Assembly (NCBI GenBank): GCA_024640625.1
Contig: JAHEER010000001.1
Span: forward strand, 62,001 to 126,000
From: Desulfobulbaceae bacterium
GTDB lineage: Bacteria > Desulfobacterota > Desulfobulbia > Desulfobulbales > Desulfocapsaceae
Length of the DNA stretch: 64,000 nucleotides
Reading direction: 5' to 3'
The notes below the pieces were generated by a model. The model was not told the origin of the DNA and ran no database searches. It was given only the letters and a program-made list of their open reading frames with translations. Numbering within the stretch: position 1 is the stretch's first letter; each line of letters begins with the position of its first letter. Positions 23,161 to 32,311 of the stretch are shown in pieces. The position numbers and the translations under genes are program-made.

Positions 23161-24885
23161 ATGTCCGTATTAAAGCAGAAAAGTAAACCGCACAGGCAGT
23201 TCTGGGCGCAATTTGACGCTTTGCAGATGGGCTCCGGGTGGGATGAGGAGGATGTCAAGAAGCCTCAGATCCTGCTCGATGATGTCTACGGTGACAGCCA
23301 TCCGGGCTCCGTTCATCTCGATAGGCTCATGGACCAGGCCAGCTACGGAGTCCTTGAGCAGGGCGGGTTTCCCGCCCGATTTCACACCACCGACATCTGT
23401 GACGGCTGCGGCCAGGGGCACGACGGGATGAACTATATCCTGCCCTCTCGAGAGGCAATCTGCGATCTGGTGGAGGTTCACGGCAGCGTCAGCCCCTGGG
23501 ACGGCATGATCCTCTCATCCTCCTGCGATAAATCGGTACCCGCCCATCTCCAGGCGGCCGCCAGACTTGATATTCCGACCATCTTTATTCCGGGCGGCAG
23601 TATGCGACCGGGGCCGAATATGACCACCTCCCTGGTGGCCGGCGATATTTCGTTGCGCCAGAAAAAGGTGGGAGCAATCACTGAGAGGGAGATCAGAGAC
23701 TACAAGCTGACCGGCTGTCCCTCAGAGGGTGCCTGTGCGTTTCTGGGGACGGCCAGCACCATGCAGTGCATGGCCGAGGCCCTGGGCCTGGCGCTGCCGG
23801 GCACGGCATTGATGCCAGCCACCATGAGAGATATCCTCCAGGGCGCGCGCCAGGCCGGCAGGACAATACTGAACCTGGCAAGCCGCGACCTTAAGCCGAG
23901 CGCCATCATGACCAGAGAGGCGTTTGAGAATGCCATAATCGTGCACAGCGCCATCGGCGGCTCGACCAACGCCCTGCTGCACCTGCCTTCGATGGCCAGG
24001 GAACTGGACATCACCATTGAGCCTGAACTGTTTGATGAGATCAACCACCGCGTCCCCCACCTCGCCAACCTGATTCCCAGCGGCCCTTTCCTGACCGAAG
24101 TATTCTGGTTTGCCGGGGGAATTCCGATGGTGCAGAAGACGCTTGGACAAACACTTAACCTCGATGTCTTGACGGTGACCGGTAAAACCCTTGGAGAAAA
24201 CCTCGAGGAGTTGGAGCGGCAGAATTTTTTTAATCGCAACCTCGGCTATCTCAACAACTACGGAATCAAAAGAGACGAAGTAATAACACCTCTGGAAAAG
24301 AGCACGTATAAAGGGTCGGTGGCGATCCTCAAGGGCAATCTTGCACCGCAAGGCGCAGTGATAAAATATTCCGCCTGTGTCGAGGAGATGCGCTCCCACG
24401 AAGGTCCCGCCAGGGTGTTTAACAGCGAGGAGGCGGCCTACAAGTCAGTGGTCGATGGCCATATCAAGCCCGGGGATATTCTCATCATACGTTACGAAGG
24501 CCCCCGAGGCTCGGGGATGCCGGAAATGTACATCACCATGGAGGCGCTGGTCTGTGATCAGCATCTCAACGGCCAGGTGGCCCTCATCACCGACGGCAGA
24601 TTTTCGGGGGGGACCAAGGGTGCTGCCATCGGCCATGTCTCACCCGAGGCGGCTGCCGGGGGACCGCTTGCCTTCGTTGAGGAAGGTGACATTATTTCCT
24701 ACAGCAGTTCCGCACGAACCCTCAATGTGGTGGGGATAAACGGCGAAAAACACTCTGCGGATCACATCCAGTCGATTCTTGCAGAGAGGGCCAAGGCAGG
24801 CATTATCCCGCGGCCCCGGAGAAAAGGGCTTCTGGCCCGCTACACCAGCCTGGCTCGCTCGGCAATGGAAGGGGCCGGCTATTGA
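23161..24885 (+). CDS. IlvD/Edd family dehydratase, TRAP-linked
   Basis: This 574-residue dehydratase has the Fe-S cluster ligands of the family: Cys80/Cys83 (DICDGCGQGHDGM), Cys122 (SSSCDKSVP) and a Cys in TGCPSEGACAF. The C-terminal half has the family [19 protein letters not shown] motif. The family removes water from dihydroxy acids (IlvD) or aldonic acids (Edd and sugar-acid dehydratases). A second, canonical ilvD lies at 52405-54240, so this copy probably serves a catabolic pathway for the acid brought in by the TRAP genes 20 bases upstream. Exact substrate unknown. Confidence 0.8.
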   Translation: MSVLKQKSKPHRQFWAQFDALQMGSGWDEEDVKKPQILLDDVYGDSHPGSVHLDRLMDQASYGVLEQGGFPARFHTTDICDGCGQGHDGMNYILPSREAICDLVEVHGSVSPWDGMILSSSCDKSVPAHLQAAARLDIPTIFIPGGSMRPGPNMTTSLVAGDISLRQKKVGAITEREIRDYKLTGCPSEGACAFLGTASTMQCMAEALGLALPGTALMPATMRDILQGARQAGRTILNLASRDLKPSAIMTREAFENAIIVHSAIGGSTNALLHLPSMARELDITIEPELFDEINHRVPHLANLIPSGPFLTEVFWFAGGIPMVQKTLGQTLNLDVLTVTGKTLGENLEELERQNFFNRNLGYLNNYGIKRDEVITPLEKSTYKGSVAILKGNLAPQGAVIKYSACVEEMRSHEGPARVFNSEEAAYKSVVDGHIKPGDILIIRYEGPRGSGMPEMYITMEALVCDQHLNGQVALITDGRFSGGTKGAAIGHVSPEAAAGGPLAFVEEGDIISYSSSARTLNVVGINGEKHSADHIQSILAERAKAGIIPRPRRKGLLARYTSLARSAMEGAGY

Positions 24886-24897
24886 ACAGCCGGCCCC
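24871..24897 (+). terminator. Strong hairpin enclosing the dehydratase stop codon
   Basis: GGGGCCGGCT (24871-24880) pairs with AGCCGGCCCC (24888-24897), ten perfect pairs with the TGA stop in the loop. It ends the TRAP operon, although there is no T run afterwards. It may also protect the message end. Confidence 0.5.
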
Positions 24898-24929
24898 TCT
24901 GCTGGAAGCTCGGAGTGGAGCAGTATGGC

Positions 24930-25265
24930 TTACTTGAACAAAGACAGGAATGCGTTTCTGGTCGATTTGATCGACTGCTGATTTTCCAGGATTTCCTTTA
25001 GCTCACCCGGGTCCAGATGCACCGCCCCGCAGTCTTTGTTGACGCATATATCTATTTTGACATTGCCCTCGTCAACTTCTGCGAGGCTCGCGGTTCCGCA
25101 GCGGAAACAATGATATTTGTGCTCGTCGCGGTATTGTTGATCCGACTCTTTGGCTGAGTCTTGTCGCAGTTTTTCAATGAGTTTCTTTTCACGCTCTGCA
25201 AAATAGGCTTCTTCGGATGCTTTTTTCGGCTGCACAATACTGACGGAAACGGTTTTTCTTGCCAT
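24930..25265 (-). CDS. TFIIB-type zinc-ribbon protein
   Basis: This 111-residue protein starts after GAAGGAGGAA. Its N-terminal part is highly charged and helical (residues 18-48). The C-terminal part is a zinc ribbon of the zf-TFIIB type: CFRCG (about residue 53), then ICVNKDCGAVHLDPGELKEIL (shown by CVNKDCG and DPGEL). Four Cys can hold one zinc. Proteins of this sort are widespread and of unknown role. It is transcribed leftward between the TRAP operon and the aminotransferase. Confidence 0.7.
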   Translation of the reverse strand: MARKTVSVSIVQPKKASEEAYFAEREKKLIEKLRQDSAKESDQQYRDEHKYHCFRCGTASLAEVDEGNVKIDICVNKDCGAVHLDPGELKEILENQQSIKSTRNAFLSLFK

Positions 25266-25380
25266 TTGGAATTCCTCCTTCTTTATGTTTACAGTTACTT
25301 ACCATTTACTCAGCACTCAGAGTAGTGACCATGGATACGCATGTCAATGGACGCTGGGATACTCGCACCGTTTTTTAAGA

Positions 25381-26673
25381 TCAGAAACTGCAGATCCAGT
25401 CGACGACCCGGCGCACCGCCTCGATGGTTTTGCTGCAATGCTCCCCGACGAAGGCCCGGTCGATGATGCTGTCATCGGGATAGTTTGCCAGCGCTGCGGA
25501 TCCGTCAAAGTCAACAAAGGCGATGCGGACCGTAAGGTCTTCTATGGGTCTGCCGAAATCGCTGCCCGGCAGGACGGCAACCCCGGTGTCGGCCAGCAGG
25601 CGCTGACAGAGTTCCCTGCTGGTCGATATGTTAGAACGACGTAAACGCTCTCGATAGGGTTCGAAGTCGGGGAACACGTAGAAACCGCCCCGGGGCTTGT
25701 GCACCTTTATTTCCAGGACATTGAGCATTTCCATCACGGTCTCGGAAAGTCTGGCAAGAATTGATCGGCATTGCTCCACGTATATGTCGATCAGCGGATT
25801 GGCAGTGAAAGCACTCATGGCCGCATACTGAATCGGGGCGCTGGTCGAGGTGTAGGTCTCGCTGGCCACGGTGGCCATGGCATCGCTGAGCCAGGTGGCG
25901 CTGGACGGCACGACGAAAAGACCCAGGCGCCACCCGCCGGCGCCGCACCATTTGCTCAGGCCGCCGCTGAATATGGTACCCTCGGGATAAATGGTGACCA
26001 GCGATTCATGCGAGCTGTCATAGGTGGTTTTGGCATAGATTTCGTCGCTGAGAACCAGCAGCTTGTATTTCCTGCAGACTTCGCTTAAGGCCTCAAGCTC
26101 GTCCCTGGAGTAAGTTTGTCCAGTCGGATTGGAAGGATAATTGAGAATCAGCAGACGGGCCCGGGTCGGATCGAGGCGGCAGATGGCGTCAAGCTGTGCG
26201 GGCGTTATTTTCCAGCCGCTTTCATAAGTGGTCATGATCGAGTTCACCGGACGGCCCACGATTCTGGCCTGGGGGAGATAGGAAACCCAGGCCGGCATGG
26301 GGATGATGATCTCCCCGTCGTAGACGAGCTGGAGAATGAACATCAACTCCTTTGAACCCGGCCCGACGATGACATCCTCGGTGGAGCAGTCGATACCGAA
26401 CATTCGCTGGTGATGTTCGGTAAGGATTTGCCGCAGCTCCGGCAATCCCTTTACCGGCAGATAATCTTTCTGGTGAGCGTTGTCCTGCAGGGCCTTGACC
26501 ACGGGGGCGGGCACCGGAAAGGGGGACTGTCCCAGTCCGAGCCTGAATATCTGTCGGCCCTCACCGGCAAGGTCGCGGCAGAGCTGCTGGATGGCAATGG
26601 TAGCCGAGGTGGTCAGTCCGGTCAGGTTGGTGTTGAGATGTTTGTCGGGGACCCAGAGACCTGCATGAGTCAT
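25381..26673 (-). CDS. Class I/II pyridoxal-phosphate aminotransferase
   Basis: This 430-residue fold-type I enzyme has the NYPSNPTGQTYS segment with its Asn (about residue 178), the DEIYAKTTYD cofactor Asp/Tyr region and the SGGLSKWCGAGGWRLG site with the catalytic Lys (about residue 247). An Arg in LTVRIAFVDFDG at the C-terminus would bind the substrate carboxylate. It has a good ribosome site (GGAGGACAA). Substrate specificity cannot be told; aspartate, aromatic or branched-chain amino acids are all possible. Confidence 0.8.
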   Translation of the reverse strand: MTHAGLWVPDKHLNTNLTGLTTSATIAIQQLCRDLAGEGRQIFRLGLGQSPFPVPAPVVKALQDNAHQKDYLPVKGLPELRQILTEHHQRMFGIDCSTEDVIVGPGSKELMFILQLVYDGEIIIPMPAWVSYLPQARIVGRPVNSIMTTYESGWKITPAQLDAICRLDPTRARLLILNYPSNPTGQTYSRDELEALSEVCRKYKLLVLSDEIYAKTTYDSSHESLVTIYPEGTIFSGGLSKWCGAGGWRLGLFVVPSSATWLSDAMATVASETYTSTSAPIQYAAMSAFTANPLIDIYVEQCRSILARLSETVMEMLNVLEIKVHKPRGGFYVFPDFEPYRERLRRSNISTSRELCQRLLADTGVAVLPGSDFGRPIEDLTVRIAFVDFDGSAALANYPDDSIIDRAFVGEHCSKTIEAVRRVVDWICSF

Positions 26674-26804
26674 AATTTGTCCTCCATCACTTCATTGGGC
26701 CTGGGGTTGAGAAGTTACAGTCACCATCTCGGAGACGGTAAGACCTGAAAAGAGATCGACAAGCAGGAGTTTTCCTTCCTGGAGCGGAAGGCTTAAAGGG
26801 TTCG

Positions 26805-28499
26805 TTAAAGTTCGGTGAACAGTTTTTCGTTTTCCGCGGTGCCGATGACGATGAGTTCGTCCTGTTCATTAATTTCAGTTTGCGGCGGGGGGCTGACGGT
26901 CAATCGGTCCTCTCTTCTTATGGCGATAATTGAAAAGCCGGTTTTTTCGCGAATGCCCGATTCCATGATGCTTTTGCCGGCCAGATCGGTGCCGGCCTTT
27001 TTGTTCATGACGATCAACCCCTCGGTGAAAAGCGACACCTCATTAGGCCGCAGAAGCTGGAAAATCACCCCCGCTCCGAGGGAAGAATAAGACATCACCA
27101 GATCGGCGCCGGCCATGTGCAGTTTGGAGACGTTGCGCTCCAGAATGGAGCGGCTGATAATCTGTATATCTGCGCGCAGCTGTCGGCAATAGAATGTCAG
27201 GTAAATGTTCATGTCGTCACTGTGGGTGGTGACGATGACCGATTTGGCAGATTCGATGCCGGCCGCCTTGAGGGTGTTGATGTCGGCCGCGTCGCCCAGG
27301 ATGGTGAATTCGTTGTGTGGACCGTCCGCACGGACCGCGCGCTTTTCCACGATCCGATACTTAATGCCGTGTTCGGCCAGGGTCTGGGCCGCAACCTGAC
27401 CGACCCGGCCTCCTCCCAGAATCAGCACCTGGGGCTTGTCCGGATCCTGGGTATAAGTGACCGGATATGCTTCTTCGAAGGCCTTGAGCTGACTGGTGGA
27501 GCCGGCCAGCATCAGGATTGCGTGCGGCTCGATTACCGACCGCGGGTTGGGGGCCCCGAATCTGCCCTCGTCCATGATGCCGATTACCGTCACTCCGGTG
27601 GACTGCCTGATCCCGGATTCAGCCAAGGTCATGCCTTCGATGGCGGTATAGCGCACCGGCAATTCGGAAATCAGCAGGTCATCGAAACGGCCGATAACGG
27701 CCGCCCCCGAACCAACCCCATACGCTCTTCTGCTGAGAGATTCGCCTAGCATCTTCATGAATTCATAGACGCTGATATTGCCGGAGAACTCGAGAATGTC
27801 GATGGAATGTTCGTGGTTGGCATTGGTGACGATGGGTACATCCTGGCTTACCTGCCTGATGGTAAAGGAGATGTTGGTGGAGATCAGGTCGTCGTTGGTG
27901 ACCACCACCAGAGCAGCCCTGTCAACCTGGACTCGACGGTAGGTTTCGGGCCGGTCCGGTTCACCGACGACTACCTTGTATCCCTGGTCGAGCAGGGCGC
28001 TGGCCTCCTGGGAACTGTCGGTTAAGATGTAGTATTGGATATTCTGGCGGTTCAGATATTCGATGAGTCTGGTAGTGACCGGATCGACACAGGTGATGAT
28101 CACATGGTCCCGAATCGATTCGGGCAGCTTTCTCGGTGAACGCGCACTTTCCTGCGCTTCCAGCCAGGGTGCGTAGAAGAATTGAATAAAGGTGAAAGGC
28201 AGGATGATGAGCAGAAACAGCACGCCGGAGATCAACACGATCATGGTGAACAGCAGACCAAAATCGGAGTGGAAGGTGATGTCCCCGAAGCCCAGCGTCG
28301 ACATCACCGTCATCGTCCAGTAAAACCCGGTGATCCAGCTGTAATAGCGATCTTCGTACATCATCAGCAGGTGGAAGCAGACCGAGTAGACACAGATGAT
28401 CAGCAAGAGGAAGGCGAAAAACTTCCAGAGCGTGGCGAGGTTGCGGCGGGCGGTCTTGTGCTGGAAGAAATAGAGAAGCTGGGTAAAGAGAAATTTCAT
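26805..28499 (-). CDS. K+ channel protein with two RCK (TrkA-N/TrkA-C) units
   Basis: This 564-residue protein has two membrane helices (about 22-45 and 80-110) around a pore loop with the selectivity filter TLGFGD (residues 68-73). Then come two tandem regulatory units: the first RCK-N begins near residue 130 (HVIITCVDPVTTRLIEYL) with a TrkA-C part to about 340, and the second near 355 (VLILGGGRVGQVAAQTL), which has the full GxGxxG NAD-binding motif, plus its TrkA-C end. The first unit lacks that glycine motif. It probably gates K+ flow in response to a nucleotide. It is monocistronic and leftward. Confidence 0.85.
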   Translation of the reverse strand: MKFLFTQLLYFFQHKTARRNLATLWKFFAFLLLIICVYSVCFHLLMMYEDRYYSWITGFYWTMTVMSTLGFGDITFHSDFGLLFTMIVLISGVLFLLIILPFTFIQFFYAPWLEAQESARSPRKLPESIRDHVIITCVDPVTTRLIEYLNRQNIQYYILTDSSQEASALLDQGYKVVVGEPDRPETYRRVQVDRAALVVVTNDDLISTNISFTIRQVSQDVPIVTNANHEHSIDILEFSGNISVYEFMKMLGESLSRRAYGVGSGAAVIGRFDDLLISELPVRYTAIEGMTLAESGIRQSTGVTVIGIMDEGRFGAPNPRSVIEPHAILMLAGSTSQLKAFEEAYPVTYTQDPDKPQVLILGGGRVGQVAAQTLAEHGIKYRIVEKRAVRADGPHNEFTILGDAADINTLKAAGIESAKSVIVTTHSDDMNIYLTFYCRQLRADIQIISRSILERNVSKLHMAGADLVMSYSSLGAGVIFQLLRPNEVSLFTEGLIVMNKKAGTDLAGKSIMESGIREKTGFSIIAIRREDRLTVSPPPQTEINEQDELIVIGTAENEKLFTEL

Positions 28500-28783
28500 T
28501 TCGGTAAGGGTCGTTATCCCTGATCGAGTGGTTGCAACAGCCCTGTGCCCTGCAGGCGGTATAGTGGCCGCTCTGTTCAGGGACTATAGCATAAATGTTT
28601 ATAAATCGGAAATGATTGCAGTAAATTGGCTTGTGCCCCAGGAGCGGCCGATTAACATTAGCGATGGTCTTATCCGGTATGCTATGATCAGGAAGAGAGA
28701 AGAATCCCCCGCGGGAAAGAAGACCACTAACTGGTGGTTTCCACTCAGATGTGTTGTACTTACCCTTGACCGGAGTCTATCAG

Positions 28784-29980
28784 ATGACTGCAACGACACC
28801 CGCTCCGCGTGAAGTAATCACCGAGCATCGCCAGCTTCCCCTCGACATTCCCGAACGAGTCGCGCCCACCGAGTTTTACAATAGCCCCTGCAATCTCAGG
28901 CACCTGGCCAGGGAGAACGGTCTGCTGCGCAATTCCCTGGGCTTTCTGCTCTATCGCAAGGCGATCGGGCACTCGAACCTGTTCGATGCCTCGATCATTT
29001 ATGACACCTCGCAGCAGGTGCTCGATCCGATGGGGCGCCCGGTCCGGCGGGACCAGCTGACCAGGGAGGAAAACATTGTCTTCAGCCGGATGACCAAGGT
29101 GGTTCTTCAATATATGCTCGAGAAATATCCTGACCCTGAGGAGCACCTCGTATTCTGCGGTGAAGCCAGCCTCGATGCAACCTGGCCGCTGAACAAGCCC
29201 GGCGTTCCCAGCATCCGGATGATCCACAATCATTTCATGGTCTTTAAAAACGGGATGCTCAAAACTGCCAGCCTGGCCGACGACGACGACCCCAATTTGA
29301 CTGACAGCGGCCACAACGGCCTGTTTCTCGACTATCTCAGCGATGTCTATCTGAGATTTTTCCAGGTGCTGGATCTCGAGGTGCTGGTGCCGCTTCCGCC
29401 TGAAGCGGGCAGGCTGGCAATAACCGGCTACCCCCAGGGGCTGCCGAGCTGGGAGATAAAAGGCGGGGTCGAGACCCTCAACGACGGCCGCTTCTGGAAG
29501 GAATATGACCTGGTCCTAAGTGGATTTCTCGATTTCTACCGGGCCTTTTTTGCACTCGTTTCCTCGGAAGACACCCGCATTCCCGGGGCAGCAAGATTCC
29601 CGGACCAGATCGAGAATATTCTTCTCTACAGCGACGATTTTCATCAGGCAGCCCGGATGCTGCGTCTGCAGATCATGGAAGATCCGACTTTTGCCAACGA
29701 GATACGCTGGCAGCCGGCCTACAAACAGCTTATCTACCGTGACGACGAGGGGCGCCTGATTGTCACCATAAGCCAGAATTCGGTGGGCAATGCCATCACC
29801 GAGCTGCTCGGTATTGTCGTCAAGCGAATTGCCGACGAAGCGGCCTACGCCAAGGCCGAGCCGGAGATTGTCAGGCAGCTGCTGGAACTCAGAACCAGGA
29901 TGGTCAAGTATAATCTCGGCAGCGCCATCCATACGCCATCATGGCCGAATGGACTATTCGTGCCGCCTGCCGGCGACTAA
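28784..29980 (+). CDS. Conserved-looking soluble protein, unknown function
   Basis: This 398-residue soluble protein is not one I recognise. It starts at ATG 28784 behind GGAG; an in-frame start 33 bases earlier has no ribosome site. The centre has a notable IRMIHNHFMVF segment (about residues 144-154) with two His in a hydrophobic strand, somewhat like HIT/GalT-type active sites, but not enough to assign it. There is no signal peptide or membrane helix. It is convergent with the MFS gene (gap of two bases) and divergent from the K+ channel. Confidence 0.65.
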   Translation: MTATTPAPREVITEHRQLPLDIPERVAPTEFYNSPCNLRHLARENGLLRNSLGFLLYRKAIGHSNLFDASIIYDTSQQVLDPMGRPVRRDQLTREENIVFSRMTKVVLQYMLEKYPDPEEHLVFCGEASLDATWPLNKPGVPSIRMIHNHFMVFKNGMLKTASLADDDDPNLTDSGHNGLFLDYLSDVYLRFFQVLDLEVLVPLPPEAGRLAITGYPQGLPSWEIKGGVETLNDGRFWKEYDLVLSGFLDFYRAFFALVSSEDTRIPGAARFPDQIENILLYSDDFHQAARMLRLQIMEDPTFANEIRWQPAYKQLIYRDDEGRLIVTISQNSVGNAITELLGIVVKRIADEAAYAKAEPEIVRQLLELRTRMVKYNLGSAIHTPSWPNGLFVPPAGD

Positions 29981-29982
29981 TA

Positions 29983-31332
29983 TCAAACCTCCTTCTTTTT
30001 CAGTATACGGGCGCTGTACAGACCAATTGCAGTGATCAGGGCCAGAAAATAGCCCGGCATCCACAGAAACGAGTCTTTGAAGGCCTGATTGTCGATGAGC
30101 TGCCCGGTCCAGTCCGGATGGGCAGCGGAGAGGTCCGTGCGCAGATGGATGATGAGCCAGGCGAAAAGGATGCCGATGATACCGTAGGCCAAGTTGAAAG
30201 CGAGCCCTTTGAAGCTGAGCACCGTGGCCCGCTGCTCGGAAGAGGTGATTTCGTTGAGATAGTGGCTGGTAAAGAAGGCGGTGAGCATCAGACCGACCAT
30301 GACCATGGCGATCGGGATGATGCCCAGGTAAGGAATGAAGAAGGTCAGTCCCATCAGGGTCAGGATTGTGAGCAGGCCGAGCCAGCCGCAGTTCTGGGCG
30401 GGGCTGTAGCGGGCGACCATGAATTCGGCCAGTTTGGGCACCACCAGCCCCAGCAGGGTAAGGGAGGCCATAATCGCTCCGAAACTGGCATCGGGCAGTG
30501 AGATCAGACGAAAATACTGACTCGTCAGCGTGATGATGAGGCGCAGTACATGGTCGTACATCATGCCGAAGAGGATGACGGCCATGGCCAGTGGTGTTTT
30601 CAGAATCCAGCGCCCGGCCTGGAGGGTGAGCTGCCCTGCCCGCCAGATAGTTGCCAGGGAGACCTCCGATTCCTTCTGCGTGTCCGCGTCTACTTCTCTC
30701 ATCCGAACCGTAGTCCAGAAAGCCAGCAGGGCCAGGATAAGGGTAAGGTAAACCGGAAAGCGCATGGTTGCCTGCTGGTTAAGTTCCGACTGAACCCCGA
30801 ACAGGGCCGCAAAACGAGTAACCATGGAAGGGTCGTAGACCATTGCGCCAAGGGTGGTCGAGACGACACCGGCCAGCGCTTTGACCCGCATCTGCACACT
30901 GAGAACGCGGGGCCAGTGTTGAGACATCCCCTCGGCAACCAATGAATCGTAGGCAATGGCCTCGTCAGCACCGCTGGCCATGGCCTCCGCCAGACCACTC
31001 AGCACCCGGTTCACCAGGAAGGCCCAAAAGACAATACTCATATTAGCAATGGGCACAAAGGCAATGACGCTCAGTTCAACAATCATGAGCAGCGACGTCA
31101 GCACCAGAAGCCGTTTTCGGCCCAATAGGTCAGCAAGCGCCCCGGAAGGAACCTCGGCACAGACGATGGTAATGGCCCAGACGGTATTGAGAATCGAAAA
31201 CTGCTCGATGGTCAGCCCGTAATCGAGAAACAAAATGGTGAAGACCGGATAGTAGAAGCGGGCGTTGAAAAAGACCCTGAAGGCGATGAACAGTCTGATG
31301 TTCTTTATTCTAAATGGCGAAGGTGCGCTCAT
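29983..31332 (-). CDS. MFS transporter
   Basis: This 449-residue membrane protein has about twelve helices and the loop-2 MFS signature GALADLLGRKRLL (about residues 65-77). Its start follows AGGCC, ten bases after the preceding permease stop, so it is the last gene of the leftward envelope operon. It resembles drug/proton antiporters in general. No specific substrate can be named; export of a lipid, peptide or toxic product is possible. Confidence 0.75.
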   Translation of the reverse strand: MSAPSPFRIKNIRLFIAFRVFFNARFYYPVFTILFLDYGLTIEQFSILNTVWAITIVCAEVPSGALADLLGRKRLLVLTSLLMIVELSVIAFVPIANMSIVFWAFLVNRVLSGLAEAMASGADEAIAYDSLVAEGMSQHWPRVLSVQMRVKALAGVVSTTLGAMVYDPSMVTRFAALFGVQSELNQQATMRFPVYLTLILALLAFWTTVRMREVDADTQKESEVSLATIWRAGQLTLQAGRWILKTPLAMAVILFGMMYDHVLRLIITLTSQYFRLISLPDASFGAIMASLTLLGLVVPKLAEFMVARYSPAQNCGWLGLLTILTLMGLTFFIPYLGIIPIAMVMVGLMLTAFFTSHYLNEITSSEQRATVLSFKGLAFNLAYGIIGILFAWLIIHLRTDLSAAHPDWTGQLIDNQAFKDSFLWMPGYFLALITAIGLYSARILKKKEV

Positions 31333-31342
31333 CTATAAGGCC

Positions 31343-32236
31343 TCAGGCCGGTTGCCTTCTGAAGATGTTCAGACGGTTTTCCAGATGATTGACCAGAACC
31401 GACAGGCTCAGGCAGATGATCAGGTACATGGCGGTGATGGTAAGCCATACTTCGATGGTCACCTGGGTCGAGGACATTACCTGCAGTCCCTGGAAGGTCA
31501 GTTCCTGAATCGAAATAATCGAAACGATAGAGGAATACTTGATGGTGTTGATGAATTCATTGGCCAGCGGCGGCAGCATGATGCGCAGGGCCTGGGGAAG
31601 AATCACCAGCCTGAGTTGTTGAAAATAGGTCAACCCAAGAGCCTTGGAGGCATCCCACTGGCCCTTTTCTATCGCTTCGATACCGGCCCTGACAATCTCG
31701 GTGATGTAGGCGCTCTGGAAGATGCCTATGGTGATCACTCCAGAAAGAAAAGGGATGAATAAATCGGGCGTGGTGGCGACCAGGGACAGCCGTTGCATCC
31801 ACTGCTCGGAAAGTCCCCGGACAAAGGTATCGGCGCCAATCGCCGGCAGTACCTGATCACTGACAAAAAAATAGAAAATGAAGACCAGTACCAGGGGGGG
31901 GGTGTTGCGGATCAGCTCCACGTAAGTTCTGGTGCTAAGACGAAAAAATAGCCTTCGTGAGGTTCTGAGGATGCCGATAATCAAGCCGAGAAGGCCGGCG
32001 AGAAGCATACCCCAGATGGATAATTTAATGGTGGTGAAGAGTCCCTGCAGTAGAATATTGGGGAGCCATCTGCCGCTTTGCTCATCATAGCGCACCATGT
32101 AGGTGGGGATGACAGACCAGTTCCAGTTGTAATTGAGGGCGAAGAACAGGCGGTAAAGAAGAAAAGCGAAAAATCCGCTCAGAACAGCGATCAGGAGAAG
32201 ATTGAGCCAAAACAGGCGCGGTGAAGATCTGTTCAT
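31343..32236 (-). CDS. Amino-acid ABC transporter permease (second)
   Basis: This 297-residue permease of the His/Glu/Gln/Arg family has the RxNPxLVLxxxF segment near residue 110 (ELIRNTPPLVLVFIFYF, shown by its core) and the EAA loop motif DASKALGLTYFQQLRLVILPQA (core ALGLTYFQ). It forms the membrane channel with a similar permease further up. The binding protein is between the two, while no ATPase gene is in the cluster. An extended N-terminus holds one extra helix. Confidence 0.8.
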   Translation of the reverse strand: MNRSSPRLFWLNLLLIAVLSGFFAFLLYRLFFALNYNWNWSVIPTYMVRYDEQSGRWLPNILLQGLFTTIKLSIWGMLLAGLLGLIIGILRTSRRLFFRLSTRTYVELIRNTPPLVLVFIFYFFVSDQVLPAIGADTFVRGLSEQWMQRLSLVATTPDLFIPFLSGVITIGIFQSAYITEIVRAGIEAIEKGQWDASKALGLTYFQQLRLVILPQALRIMLPPLANEFINTIKYSSIVSIISIQELTFQGLQVMSSTQVTIEVWLTITAMYLIICLSLSVLVNHLENRLNIFRRQPA

Positions 32237-32311
32237 GACCGATCCGTCTGCAGTCGCCGGCTGCGAACCATCAGGCGGCGGCTGCAGAGGTGGTAACGTT
32301 CGGAGTAAGGG

